Source: Apium graveolens
Taxonomy: Eukaryota > Streptophyta > Magnoliopsida > Apiales > Apiaceae
Assembly: GCF_009905375.1 (NCBI RefSeq)
Contig: NC_133648.1
Coordinates: 91,452,631-91,516,630 of the forward strand
Reading direction: 5' to 3'
DNA length: 64,000 nucleotides
Numbering within the stretch: the first letter of the stretch is position 1; every line of letters starts with the position of its first letter. This document shows, one piece after another, positions 1 to 10,654 of this stretch. The notes beneath the pieces were generated by a model. It saw only the letters and a list, made by a program, of their open reading frames with translations. It made no database searches and was not told the origin of the DNA. The translations under genes and the position numbers were made by a program.

Positions 1-1556
1 ATGGCAAGTGAGCTAACAAATCATCTAGAAGATGATGCTCACTTGCATGGATTTTTGGCTTCTCCAACAGAGTTAAAGATGGAGAATATGGTTGAGATGT
101 TTGAATCATGTCAACATTCAAAGAGTGTGTGGGAGAATTTGTTGTTTGAGGTGTTTCAATTTGTATAGATTTTGGCTGTGACTCCACATTTGTTGGAGCC
201 ACATCAATTTGACTTTGAGATGGTGCAGTGACTGGGTCTTTAGCTCCAGTTTGCACTGTGTGTGTACCTTGTGCATCCCCAAGGGTTTTAGTTTTCTTCT
301 TTCTTGTGTAAGTTTATGGTAAACTTGTGTCCCTACCCCTTTTGTTCTGTGCTCCTGGTTGAGAGCTTGTTTCAATAGTTACATCCTTTTGGGAGGATGG
401 AACTAGAATTGAGCTTTTGTCCTTATTAACAACCACAGTTTGTTGGGAAACTGTGGTGTGGCTTTATTTGGGTACACTATGCTCACCATCCTTATTTTTA
501 GGGCTTCATTGATTTTCACTATGTCCCCCACCTTTCTTACCCACCTTCACACTCCCCTCTTTAGGTTTGATGAATTTTAGAACTGATCTCTTTTGAAAGA
601 AATCAGAGGGGGCTTTCTTAGCTTTGGATTTAGAAACTTTTGATGGTTTGGAAGCTTGGGTAGGCAACTATTTGGTTATTGACATAGTTGCCATTTCTGC
701 ACTAGAAAGCAAAGAAATGTTTGAGGTTGGAAGAGTAGAGACAGTTGAAATTACCTCACTTACCTGAGTTGCCTCCATTATTGGAAAGTAGAAGAGTGGT
801 ACCTCTTTGTGTGATCTGCTCTATTGAGATCTACAATAATTCTTCTTCTTGAACCCCAACAATTTCAACTTGTTTGGTTGGGTTTCAACGCACAATGTCC
901 TCAGAGAGGTGGGTTAGCAAGCATCATGAAAAATCTGCATAATACACACTCTTACCCCTCTTATTAAGCTCCCCCTACTCTTAAATCCCAACTCAACAAG
1001 ACTAGATCACTAAAATTGAAGTATTTATCAGGTACTAGCATGTAAAGTATGTTGAGCATGGAGATTTTAACGGGAATCAAAATTGCTAATATTTTACCAG
1101 AAAATACTTCAGTAAACTACAGCACACAGTTAAACTCCCTCTTTCCCTAAGACCCAATCTCCTAATTTCACTTAATTAGAGATGGTGAGTTGCATAAACC
1201 ATGGAGTTAACATTTAACAATATCAGCTGTCTGTGTGTGGAGTAGAGACAGTATTATCAGAATCCTAAAGCATGCTTTAACAATGTCACTATTAACACAG
1301 AATTCTTTACCTTAATAGTGAAAGTTATGGTCTTGTCAGTTGAGTTGTACACTGCAGTTGTCCATATTTCTTCCACAACTTCACAGTAGATAGTGGGAGA
1401 CTCTAGCATGGCATATTTGAGCTTACAGCCTTGCACAAAATCCATCATTTTGTGGTAGTCGCCAGACTGTTGAATCCCCTTGTTCACTAGAGCAGTGAAA
1501 TTGTTCTTCTCATAAATAAAGCCAGTTTGAGACATGATTTTGACGACTGGTGCCAT
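1..1556 (-). pseudogene. Element A ORF3, N-terminal part, broken and cut by window edge
   Basis: ORF3 of element A starts with ATG at 1556, giving MAPVVKIMSQTGF, the same beginning as in elements B and E. About 99 codons are open down to 1257. The motif YCEVVEEIWTT follows, which all ORF3 copies in the window share in some form. Further left, similarity to the ORF3 of C continues at base level (1-480 resembles 16490-16970), but stops and frame changes interrupt it. The middle of the protein is Ser/Thr/Pro-rich. The family function is unknown to me; in Sireviruses an extra ORF here is often called env-like, but I see no signal peptide or membrane helix. A TATA box lies 110 bp upstream of the ATG. 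Confidence 0.75.
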
Positions 1557-2075
1557 TGTTAGAGAGTAAAAATGGCAGAGAGAGAGGGTAATTGCTTTTA
1601 AGAAAGAAAGAAGTTAGAGCAGATGAATTGAGAATGATAAAATAAAGGTAATGAAAATGAATTTTGCTTTTATACTCTCTCAAAAATAAACTGACAAAAG
1701 TAATAAAGAACCAATCAAATTTGCTCAAAATAGTCGTTTAAATTAAAATAAACTGTCGAAATTCTATCAACCATCCATAGAAATATACTTACAGACTGTA
1801 AGTAAACTCGATGGATGATGTTCAGAGAATTAAACGGCCATGATTTGGACAATCGACGGATGAGGATAAAACATTTGATCCGTCGAGTTAATAAAATAAT
1901 CCAGAAAAAATAATTGATTTTTAGATTTTCTATTCCGACGGATGATCAAACTCTATGGATAATGAATCATCCGGTGGGATGTAAATTTTGACTTAGCCAA
2001 AATTTCATCCAAGGCAGAAAAATCAGTTAAATTTCTGGCTGCATACAACTTGTAAAAACAATATCTGAAATTAAT
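1557..2075 (-). promoter_or_regulatory. Element A pol-ORF3 spacer with motif cluster and TATA box
   Basis: This 519-bp non-coding spacer separates the pol stop from the ORF3 ATG. Between about 1768 and 1985 it holds several copies, in both orientations and some mutated, of a CATCCGTCGG-type motif (for example TCCGTCGAG and CCGACGGATGA). Closer to ORF3, a TATAAAAG box lies at 1667-1674 on the minus strand, 110 bp before the ATG. The same order, motif cluster then TATA then ORF3, occurs in B, E and F. I infer an internal promoter; no transcript evidence is available from sequence alone. Confidence 0.55.
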
Positions 2076-5000
2076 TCAAGAATAATTAAGCATACCTAAC
2101 TCACTTACAACCTTAAGAAGGTGGATTCATCCATTGGCTTGGTAACTATATCTACAAGCTGTTTTTTCACTTGGAACAAAATGCAGTTCCACAGTACCAT
2201 TCATCACATGTTCCCTATGAAGTGGACTTGATGTCGATGTTTTTTGTTCTTGAATGCTGTACTGAATTTTCAGTTGATGGAAATTGTACTAAGTGTTATC
2301 ACAGAAAATAGAATCATATCAACGTGTAGACCATAGTCCAACAATTGGTTTTTCATCCATAGAATCTGTGCACAGCAACTACAAGCAACAACATATTCAG
2401 CTTCAGCTGTAGAAGTAGAAACTGAATTTTGCTTTTTACTGAACCAGGACCAAGTTTGTTTCCCTAGAAACTGACAGGTTCCTGCTTTGTACTTATTCTG
2501 TATTATTTTACAACCTGCATAATCTGCATCTGAATAATCAGTTAGAATCAAAACCCAGAATTCTAGGATACCAAATTCCAAGTTTTGGTGTTCCCCTTGA
2601 GATATCTGAGAATTCTCTTAATAGGTACTAAGTGAGATCTCTAGGATCAGCCTGAAATCTAGCACGCAAACATGTAGCAAACATTATATCTGGTCTACTA
2701 GCTGTTAAGTACAGAAGTGAGCCAACCATGCCCCTATAACTTGAAATATCCACAGACTTTTCAGTAGTGTTTAATTCAAGCTTAGTTTGCAGTGGCCATG
2801 GGAGTTTTCGCAGATGTGTAATCCATTAGTTCAAACTTCTTTAAAAGATCATGAATGTATTTTGTTTGACTAATGAATTTCCATCACTAACTTGCTTAAC
2901 TTGAAACCAAGAAAGTAAGTTAGTTCTCCATCATGCTCATTCCATATTTATTTTGCATCAATTTGGCAAACTTTTTGCAAAGGTTTTCATCTGTAGAGCC
3001 AAAAATAATGTCATCTACATAAATTTGAAACAAGTATGCTAGAGCCATTAAATATTTCTAAAGAATAAAGTTTTGTCTACAGTACCTCTAGTGAAGTGAT
3101 TCTCTAAAAGAAACTTTGACAAGGTATCATACGAGGCTCTAAGTGCTTGCTTCAATCCATAGAGTAGTTTCAAAAGATAGTAGACATGATTTGGGAAATT
3201 TGGATCTTCAAACCAGGAGGCTGACTGACATAGACTTCCTCCTCCAAATCTCCATTTAGAAAAGCACCTCTTGACATCAAAATCAATTACTTCTTTTGAC
3301 AATAGCCCTTAGCAACCAATCTAGCTTTGTTCCTGGACCACTATGCCATTTCATCCATCTTGTTTCTAAATACCCAGTTTGGTGTCAAGTGGATTCTTTT
3401 CTTTAGGCTTGGGTACCAGATTCCATACTTTATTCTTTTCAAATTGGTTTAGCTCCTCCTGCATAGCTAAAATACAATCAGGATCCAACAGGGTTTCTTC
3501 TACCTTCTTTGGTTCTTCTTAGAAAGAAAGCTGCTATGCAGACATTCATCTTGAGTTGCTTTACTTGTCTGAACTCTAGAAGATGCATCACCAATAAATA
3601 GCTCATAGGGTGATCTCTTGTCCATTTTCTATGTTGAGGTAGATTTGCTCTAGATGAAGAGGCTTCATTGTTATCTGATATGTGACTGACTTTGATTATG
3701 AAAACTCCCTCTGAGTTAGTGAGTCTTTGATTTGAGAAAAAGGAACTTTTTGTGAGTGATCTACCTTGACACTTAGCTTTTCTCAATGAGCCGACGGAAT
3801 GAAGCACTTTGAGTTCCGACGGATGAGGCTGATTTTCTCCTGATGGATGATGCAGATTGTTCTCTCGATGGATGATGAGTTGTTAGCTTCATTAGTGTAG
3901 ATTTTCTACACTATCCTTAGTTGTAGTTTCTTGATCACTTTTATCATCATTGTCATCACTAACCATCTACATATTGTCAAATTTGAGGCTCTCATGGAAA
4001 ATCTCCATCATCTGCTTTAGCATCAAACTTCCATGTTGATCAGTTTGATTCTTCAAGATATAACATTTGCAGCCAAAGACATGAAGAAAATTTAGAGTTG
4101 GTTTCCTGTTCTTGAACAATTGGTAGGGAGTCATGCATTTTGCTAGATTTACCAAAGAGATATTTTGAGTGTAGCAGGCAGTGTTCACAGCTTCAGCCCA
4201 AAAGTATGTTGGTAGCTTTGATTCTTCAAGCATTGTCCTTGCAGCTTCAATAAGGGGTCTATTCTTTCTTTCTACCACTCCATTTTGTTGTGGAGTCCTT
4301 GCTGTAGAAAATTCATGCATAATCCCAGTTTCTCCCAAATGATCTCATCACAGAATTCTTGAACTCAATTCCATTGTCACTCCTGATTCTTCTTACTTTA
4401 AAATCAGGATGATTGTTGACTTGCCTTATGTGATTGATGATGATTTTCACTAGCTTCATCTTTAGACTTTAAGGAAATATGTCCAGGAGAATTTGAGAAA
4501 TTCATCCATAATTACTAGGCAAAATCTTTTCCTTGAGATGGACAACATCATTGACTGGTCCAAACAGTGGAGCAATTGCAAAGGTTCTTCAATTGTTGAA
4601 TCAAGCTTCTTTCTGAATGATGCTTTGATTTTGCTTCCCTTTTGGCAAGCATCACACAGTCTCTTTTGTAAACTCCACTGAGGAATACCTCTAACCAGTT
4701 CTTTCTTGAACAAGCTCCTTCATGGTCTTGAAGTTTAGATGGACAACTTCTTGTGCCATAGCCAACTTTCATCTGACTTGTTACTGAGAAGACAAGTAAC
4801 AGATTATGCATTTGATGAGTTGAAGTCATCTAGGTATACATTTCCTTTTCTCACTCCAGTGAGAACCACTTTGTTGCTCCTCTTGTTTGTCACAACATAG
4901 GCTTCTCAATTGAAGGTTACTGAATTGCCCTTATCACAAAGCTAGCTGATATTCAGCAAATTATGCTTGAGACCATCCACTAGGGCAACCTCCTCAATGA

Positions 5001-5175
5001 TGACATTGTCTTTAGAAATTAAGCCATATCCCACAGTATAACCCTTGCTGTCATCTTCAAAAGTAATACTTGGGCCAGCTCTCTCCTTGAACTCTGTGAG
5101 TAGGGTAGAATCTCCAGTCATGTGTCTTGAACAACCACTATCCAAGTACCACAGATTCTTTCTGTTTCCCTGCAC
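2076..5175 (-). pseudogene. pol: Element A pol (PR-IN-RT-RNase H), frameshifted
   Basis: The copia polyprotein is read leftward from 5175. Protease motif WYLDSGCSRHMTGD lies at about 5100-5150. Integrase zinc-binding and core regions follow (CDACQKGSK near 4640; TPQQNGVVERKNR near 4270). RT follows, with YGLKQALRA near 3150 and the catalytic YVDD around 3010-3025. RNase H follows (DADYAGC near 2520; STAEAEY near 2400). The C-terminus GMLNYS and stop lie at about 2076. Pieces occupy different frames, so several small indels break the protein. Between integrase and RT, bases 3790-3877 carry a cluster of CCGACGGATGA-like motifs, at the position where E carries its own motif. These enzymes act in the cytoplasmic particle and, for integrase, in the nucleus. 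Confidence 0.88.
3790..3877 (-). repeat. Dispersed motif cluster in the integrase-RT linker of A
   Basis: Two good copies of CCGACGGAAT/CCGACGGATG and two weaker copies (TGATGGATGATG, CGATGGATGATG) fall within 88 bp. The equivalent linker in E (32623-32745) holds five copies of its own motif ATCCGTTGA/TCAACGGAT. The copies are irregularly spaced, so this is not a tandem repeat. Confidence 0.6.
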
Positions 5176-5189
5176 ACATTAAAACCAAA

Positions 5190-7587
5190 TCAAGTTGATT
5201 TTGGTACCCAAGTTTTCTTGGGTCCTGCCCTGTTAGCTTTCTTCTTTTGTTTCTTAGGTTTTATCTCATTTGACTTGGGGATATCAGATTTATCCTTAGT
5301 CATCTGAGTTGGACCTTTGAAACCAGTCATTAAAACAGAATTATCATGCACATTTTGATTAACAGGAAATGGCATGCTATTTGCAAACATGTTATTCCAG
5401 TAGGGCATCCTAAATGACATTTGAGGTATACTAAATGCAGTAGAATAAGGATTAGGTGCAAATGGCATATTAGAATATTGTGCATTCATACTCTGTGCAG
5501 ACATAACATTCATAGGCATAGAAGGCATAACACTCATGTTGGGAAAAGAAGGAGGTACAATCATGGGAGTAGTCATGGCAATTTTGTATTTAACAGACAG
5601 ATGATTAACACTACCACACTTAACACATATTTTTCTAGGAGCATATTTATCAGGTGTGTAGTTGTTATGTTTGTTAATTTCTACTTTCCCATTTCTATTG
5701 TTTTTCTTTTTAGTGTCTGTTTAACCTCTATCTTTTCTAATCTGTCATTCAATTATTTGATGGACAAATGACAAACATTCACTTTCTTCTCCTTCTTCAC
5801 ATGACTTAGTTCTCGTGAAATGAAGTTTTTGGAAATTGATCCATATTTTTTATTTAACTTGGCAAGTTTGGCTTTACTCACAGGTTTTCTCATAGCCGAC
5901 GAATGAGGATTTATGTTACTCGATGGATAATCTTTTTGATTATCCGACGGTTGACTCACATCATCCGTCGAGTCTATATCTGTTAGCAATCCTTCAATCA
6001 AATTGGATTCCAGCTTCTCTTTACTTTTCTTCCAGGATGCATCATAAAAGGACTCAATTCCTTGAACTTTGGTGATTTGAGCATGGACATCTCTAGATGA
6101 TTTCCATACCTTGATCACTTCTTGTTCACGGTCAAGCTGCTTCTTCAAAATCTCTTCTTTCTTCAAGGACTCGGTTAATTCATCCTTAGCAATCTTACAT
6201 TCTATTCCCAATTTTTTAAATTCAATAAACTGAGACTCTAGCACATTATTCCACTCACTTAAAAACAAATTGTTTTCTTTGATTTTAGCATTTTCCTTAG
6301 TGAGGGACTTAAGTGTAACACGCAAATGATATAATTTTGTAGACATGTCATTAATTGCATCATTACACTCAGCTTTAGATAAATGTGCAAGGTTAGTGAT
6401 GATTACCTGATTGTTTGAAGAACTTGTCTATGTTTCATCAGACTTGGCCATTAGGGCTAGATTGACATAGCTGATATCTTCATCCTCATCCAGACCATCT
6501 GCTGCCCAGTCATTTTCTTGTGTAATTAAAGCCCTTTCCTTTTGTTTGAGCAACTCAAAATAATTCTGTTTATAATCCACATGCTTAAACTTCTTCTTGC
6601 TGGAATCTGACTTTCTACACTCATTGGCAAAGTGCCCTGCCAAGCCACATTTGAAACACTTGAATTTTGATTTATCCACCATGTTTCTATTTGGCTTAGC
6701 TGCTCCAAAGTTCTTCTTGAACTTGAGCTTGGCAAATCTTCTAGAAAAAAATGTAAGATGTTCATCAATATCATCCATATCATCTTGGCTCAAAGAATCT
6801 TCATTTTCTACTACCAGCCCCCTGCCCTTATTTTCACAGACCTTTGAAGTAGATTCAACAACTTCTATCTTCATCTCCTTCTCTTTCTCTAACTCAGCAA
6901 CCAGTGCAATGGACCCTCCTTTCTTCCTCCCTTTCTCCATTCTTTAATCTTGCTCTATTTCAAGCTCATAAGTCTTTAGAATGACATACAGTCTCTCGAG
7001 TGTAAACTCCTTGTATTCTTGTGAATTTCTCAGGGAGACTGTCATTGGTTTCCATTCTTTTGGAAGGATCTCAGGAATTTGAGGTTAGGATCTTTGGTTT
7101 GGTAGACTCTTTCATGCAGCTTCAGAGCATTTAGTAGCTTTTAAAATCTACTAAAGATATCAGTGAGAGTTTCACCTTCTTCACAGTGGAAATGCTCATA
7201 TTGCTGAATTAGTAACTGCATCTTGTTTTCTCTAACTTGTTCAGTGCTATCACAAATTATTTGAATTGTATCCCAAACTTCCTTGGCTTTCTTGCAGTTA
7301 ATGATATTATCAAACATGTCACCATCAACTCCATTGAACAGAATATTCATGGCCTTCTTGTCTTTCCTCACTTGTTCAATATCAGGATCTGACCATTCAT
7401 GCCTTGGCTTGGGAACTGATGGCTCATTTCCAGTTGCAGCTCTCATTGGTACATAAGGACCTCTCTCTATGAAATCCACATAGGCCTCATCTTGAGAAAG
7501 TAAATGAAGATGCATCTTTACTTTCCAGTGATGGTAATTATCTTTGTCCTGAAAAGGAATCTTGACTCCAACATCCTTCTTGTTCAT
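5190..7587 (-). pseudogene. gag: Element A gag, frameshifted
   Basis: Gag begins with ATG at 7587 (MNKKDVGVKIPFQDKDNYHHW), matching the E gag start, and ends KKTWVPKST at 5190. Four open pieces in different frames cover it: 7587-7141 (capsid-like UBN2/gag region), 6940-6428 (basic region plus CCHC zinc knuckle CFKCGLAGHFANEC), 6346-5753 (coiled coil) and 5576-5190 (Met/Pro-rich tail). Relative to the intact 804-codon gag of E, the order is complete but broken by frame changes and stops. Bases 5896-5972 carry the A-type motif (CCGACGG and ATCCGTCGAG) at the place where E gag carries TCAACGGAT copies. Confidence 0.88.
5896..5972 (-). repeat. Dispersed motif cluster inside gag of A
   Basis: Copies of GCCGACGAATGAG, CGATGGATAAT, TATCCGACGG and CATCCGTCGAG occur in 77 bp downstream of the coiled coil. 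The E gag has its own motif copies at the equivalent place (30391-30458). Confidence 0.6.
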
Positions 7588-7633
7588 CTTGCTGTTTGTT
7601 GTGATCTTTAAACTCTTTGTGCTTCAAGAGCTT

Positions 7634-7645
7634 GCTCTGATACCA
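7634..7645 (-). other. Primer-binding site of element A (initiator tRNA-Met)
   Basis: On the minus strand this reads TGGTATCAGAGC, the usual plant primer-binding site complementary to the 3' end of initiator tRNA-Met. It starts two bases inside the 5' LTR end, with the same spacing as in element E. It primes minus-strand DNA synthesis. Confidence 0.93.
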
Positions 7646-8032
7646 ATTGTTAGTCCCTAACAATACAGCAAGAATTACAGAAGGGGGGATGAATGTAATT
7701 CTAGTAAACTTTTTCTTGAACTATAAAATGTTCTAACTCATACCATATATAAGTGTTTTGATTTGCAAGGTGCGGAATCACAAGTTAAATAAATCAAAAA
7801 CACAAAGTAATATAAACACAAGTCTTTAAAACTTTCTGGTGGATTTGAAAGTATCCACCATATATATATATATATATATATATATATCTAATTAAGAACT
7901 CTGTGATGAACAAATTGTCTCACAGCTGCTTTACAAGTGAACAAACAAACTATAGAGAAATTCTTAATAGTTACAGCTTTTTCTATTTCTCTTCTAAAAG
8001 TGTTTGCTTAGTTATTTGTTCTACTAGCTACA

Positions 8033-8051
8033 CTTGGTTTATATACCACCA
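8033..8051 (-). promoter_or_regulatory. LTR A TATA box in a small inverted repeat
   Basis: The plus strand reads CTTGGT, then a TA-rich core containing TATATAAA on the minus strand (8038-8045), then ACCAAG. The same arrangement occurs in LTR C (12705-12724) and LTR E (28331-28350). It lies about 228 bp downstream of the motif cluster. I infer it is the transcription start element of the LTR. Confidence 0.55.
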
Positions 8052-8272
8052 AGTTTACATGGTAATAAGAAAGGATAATAATACAAAATATCCAGTCAAA
8101 CTCCATGCTGCTTCACTACTCTATTCCAGCATCTTTGAAAATCTTCTTAATCTTGCATGGAAATGGTAATGCTCCTTTCTTCTTCATTTCCTGTTAAACA
8201 GGCTGCCACATTCCTTTTCCAAACACCCAACGCATGTGACTGTGTTATCACTGTCAACAGATGTTTGAATTG

Positions 8273-8582
8273 ATCATCCGTCGGGTACATGCTTGTCATC
8301 CGTCGGGTTTCCTTGTTTATCATCCGTCGGGTAGCTTTGTTAATCATCCGTCGGGTAGCCATTTATCACTTGACTCCATTTTATTTGGGCAGAATTACAA
8401 GATATCTTATATTTACATTTAATCAACCTATTCTACACATCTACTAGCAGTCTACATGACTCATAAGCTACTACAGAATCCACTTATTGTTACATAAGCT
8501 ACTCACCCGATGGATATCAATTAGTCATCCGTCGGGACTATATTGAATCATCCGTTGGGACTATAATTGATCATCCGTCGGG
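8273..8582 (-). repeat. ATCCGTCGG motif cluster in LTR A
   Basis: Copies of ATCCGTCGGG and near variants (8274, 8297, 8319, 8345, 8526, 8549, 8571 approximately) are spread through the upstream half of the LTR with irregular spacing. All the good copies share one orientation. Sirevirus LTRs are known for clusters of short repeated motifs; the particular core differs between the subfamilies in this window. Confidence 0.75.
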
Positions 8583-8660
8583 TGCTACATTTTTCACTAA
8601 GTTAAATCTACTAAGGTGTTTTGTTAATGTAATCATCAAGTTCACAACATATTCCCAACA

Positions 8661-9100
8661 ACATCACACAAATAACTCCACTCTTTCCTAAGACCTAGCC
8701 TTTTAATTTCACTTAACTTAGTGGTAAGAAGAGCATAGCCAATAGAGTTAAGCATGGTAACTAAATTAGCATCTGTGTGTGGTTCAGCAGTAGTGTTATC
8801 AGGAATCTTAAAGCATGCTTGAATTACATCACTGTTAATGCAGAATTGCTTACCTTTGAGAGTAAAAGTTATGGTTTTTTCAGTAGAGTGGTACACAACA
8901 GTTTTCCATATCTCCTCCACAACTTTACAATATATTGTGGGTGATTCCAGTATAACATAACTGAGTTTGCTTCCCTTCGCAAAGTCCATCATTTTGTGAA
9001 AATCTTCAGACGCTAGAATTTCCTTGTTCACAAGAGCTATGAAATTGTTTTTCTTATAGATGAATCTAGACTGAGACATGATTTCGACTACTGGTGCCAT
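8661..9100 (-). pseudogene. Element B ORF3, N-terminal fragment
   Basis: Starting with ATG at 9100, the frame is open for about 146 codons (MAPVVEIMSQSRFIYKKNNF...) and is cut after LRKEWSYLCD by the LTR of element A. It contains the conserved ORF3 blocks YCKVVEEIWKT and LRKEWS. The equivalent E protein continues for another about 1,350 residues. The function is unknown. The open frame shows that B was not heavily decayed here, although its RT has lost a catalytic residue. Confidence 0.8.
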
Positions 9101-9617
9101 TGTTAAGGTGAGTAAATTTACAGAGAGAAGAGTATTTGCTTTGGAGAAGAAGAGAGTTAGAGAAATTACTTTGAGAATGATAAAAGAAAAGAATGAAAAT
9201 GAATTTCTTTTATACCATCTCAGAAATAAACTGTCAAAAGTGAAATAAAGTAACCAATCAAAAGAGCCTAAAATAGTCGTTTAAAATAAAATAAACTGTC
9301 AAAATTCTGTCAATTATCCGTCGTGATATACTTACAGACTGTAAGTATATCCGATGGATAATGTTCAGTACTTTTAACGGCTAGGATGTAGACAATTCGA
9401 CGGATGAGGATAAAGCAAATATCCGTTGGGTATAAAATAATCCAGAAAGGTAATTGATTTTTACCAAGCTATTCTATTTCGACGTATGATCAAATTCGAT
9501 GGATAATTAGCATCCGTCGAGATGTAAATTTTGACTTGGCCAAAATTTCATCTAAAATAGAAAAATTAATTAAGTTTCTGGCTACATCATAATAACTTGC
9601 AAATTATCAGAAATAAT
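9101..9617 (-). promoter_or_regulatory. Element B pol-ORF3 spacer with motif cluster and TATA box
   Basis: This 517-bp spacer carries A-type motifs between 9315 and 9521 (ATCCGTCGTG, TTCGACGGATGAG, ATCCGTTGGG, CATCCGTCGAG). A TATAAAAG box lies at 9207-9214 on the minus strand, 106 bp before the ORF3 ATG. The layout matches that in A and E. Confidence 0.55.
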
Positions 9618-10654
9618 TTAAGAATAATTAAGCATACCTAACTCACTTACCAACCTAGAAAAGGTGGATTCATCAAGTGGCTTGGTGAAGATATCTGTAA
9701 GCTGCTTCTCACTTGGAACAAAATGAAGTTCCACAGTACCATTCAGCACATGTTCCCTAATGAAGTTGTACTTGATGTCTATGTGCTTTGTTCTTGAATG
9801 TTGTACTGGATTTTCAGTGATGGCAATTGCACTTGTGTTATCACAGAAAAAAAAAAGAATTATGTCCACTTGTAGACCATAGTCCAACAGTTGGTTTTTA
9901 ATCCATAAAATGTGCACAGCAACTACCAGCAGCAATATATTCAGCTTCAGCTGTAGAAGTAGAAACTGAATTTTACTTTTTACTGAACCGGGATACAAGC
10001 TTGTTTCCTAGAAATTGAGAGGTTCCTGTTGAACTTTTTTTTATCTATTTTACAACCTGCATAATCTGCATCTGAATAACCAGTTAGATCAAAACCAGAA
10101 TCTCTAGGGTACCAAATACCAAGTTTTGGTGTTCCTTTGAGATATCTGAAAATTCTCTTAATAGCTACTAACTGAGATTTAATAGGATCAGCCTGAAATC
10201 TAGCACAAAGACAAGTATCAAAAATTATATCTAGCCTACTAGCTGTTAAGTACAGAAGTGAGCCAACTAAGCCTCTATAGCTTGAAATGTCCACAGACTT
10301 TTCAGTAGTGTTTAATTCAAGCTTAGTTGCAGTGGCCATGGGAGTTTTTGCAGATGTGCAATCCATTAGATCAAACTTTTTTAAAAGATCATAATATATT
10401 TGGTTTGACTAATGAATATTCCATCACTAACTTGCTTAACTTGTAAGCCAAGAAAGTAAGTTAGTTCTCCCATCATGCTCATTTCATTCTTACTTTGCAT
10501 CAATTTGGCAAACTTTTTGCAAATTTTTCATCTGTAGAGCCAAATATAATACCATCTACATAAATTTGAACAAGTGTAATAGAGCCATTAAGATTTCTAA
10601 AGAATAAACTTTGAACAAGTATAATAGAGCCATTAACATTTCTAAAGAATAAAC
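9618..10654 (-). pseudogene. pol: Element B pol fragment (end of RT and RNase H)
   Basis: The fragment covers the RT palm to the pol C-terminus. The RNase H part is recognisable by SDADYAGCK, CDNTSAIAITENPVQHSRTKHIDIKY and the C-terminal LVSELGMLNYS with a stop at 9618. Two frames are used (10366-9980 and 9998-9618), so at least one frameshift is present. The RT active site reads YVDG instead of YVDD because the last codon is GGT (10551-10553), so a metal-binding aspartate is lost. The fragment ends at a tandem duplication at 10565-10654. Confidence 0.88.
10565..10654. repeat. 45-bp tandem duplication at the broken end of element B
   Basis: Two adjacent 45-bp copies (10565-10609 and 10610-10654) beginning TTTGAACAAGT and ending AGAATAAAC differ at two positions. 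Similarity to pol stops where the second copy ends. A filler-type duplication at a break is typical of end-joining repair, which is an inference here. Confidence 0.85.

Larger units (their letters stand above)
1..8660 (-). mobile_element. Element A: Sirevirus-like Ty1/copia retrotransposon, 3' part outside window
   Basis: Reading leftward on the minus strand, the element shows 5' LTR (7648-8660), initiator tRNA-Met PBS, gag, pol with copia domain order, a 0.5-kb spacer and the first part of a third ORF that leaves the window at base 1. Its 5' LTR abuts the interrupted ORF3 of element B at 8660/8661, so A is nested in B. The target duplication would be GATGT (minus strand, 8661-8665), with its partner outside the window. 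Several frame changes in gag and pol make this copy non-autonomous. Assignment to the Sirevirus/Maximus group is inferred from the long gag, the polypurine tract type of its relatives and the extra 3' ORF. Confidence 0.9.
7648..8660 (-). repeat. 5' LTR of element A (1013 bp)
   Basis: The LTR is bounded by TGTTAG at 7648 and CCCAACA at 8660, that is TG...CA on the minus strand. It holds an A-type motif cluster (8273-8582), a TATATAAA box inside a CTTGGT/ACCAAG inverted repeat (8033-8051), and a (TA)n microsatellite of about 28 bp near 7859-7887. LTR C (12325-13372) is a close relative and aligns throughout. The right edge abuts ORF3 of B directly. Confidence 0.92.
8661..10654 (-). mobile_element. 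Element B: truncated Sirevirus-like copia remnant
   Basis: The remnant keeps, on the minus strand, the RNase H end of pol, a pol-ORF3 spacer and the first about 146 codons of ORF3. Element A interrupts ORF3 at 8660/8661. At the other side, B stops within RT at 10654, directly after a 45-bp tandem duplication, and unrelated non-coding DNA begins. No LTR, PBS or gag remains in the window. It belongs to the same subfamily as A and C by its protein and motif sequence. Confidence 0.85.

Noticed and set aside
7634..7645. tRNA gene fragment
   Set aside because: The 12-bp match to the tRNA-Met 3' end is the primer-binding site; no tRNA body is present.
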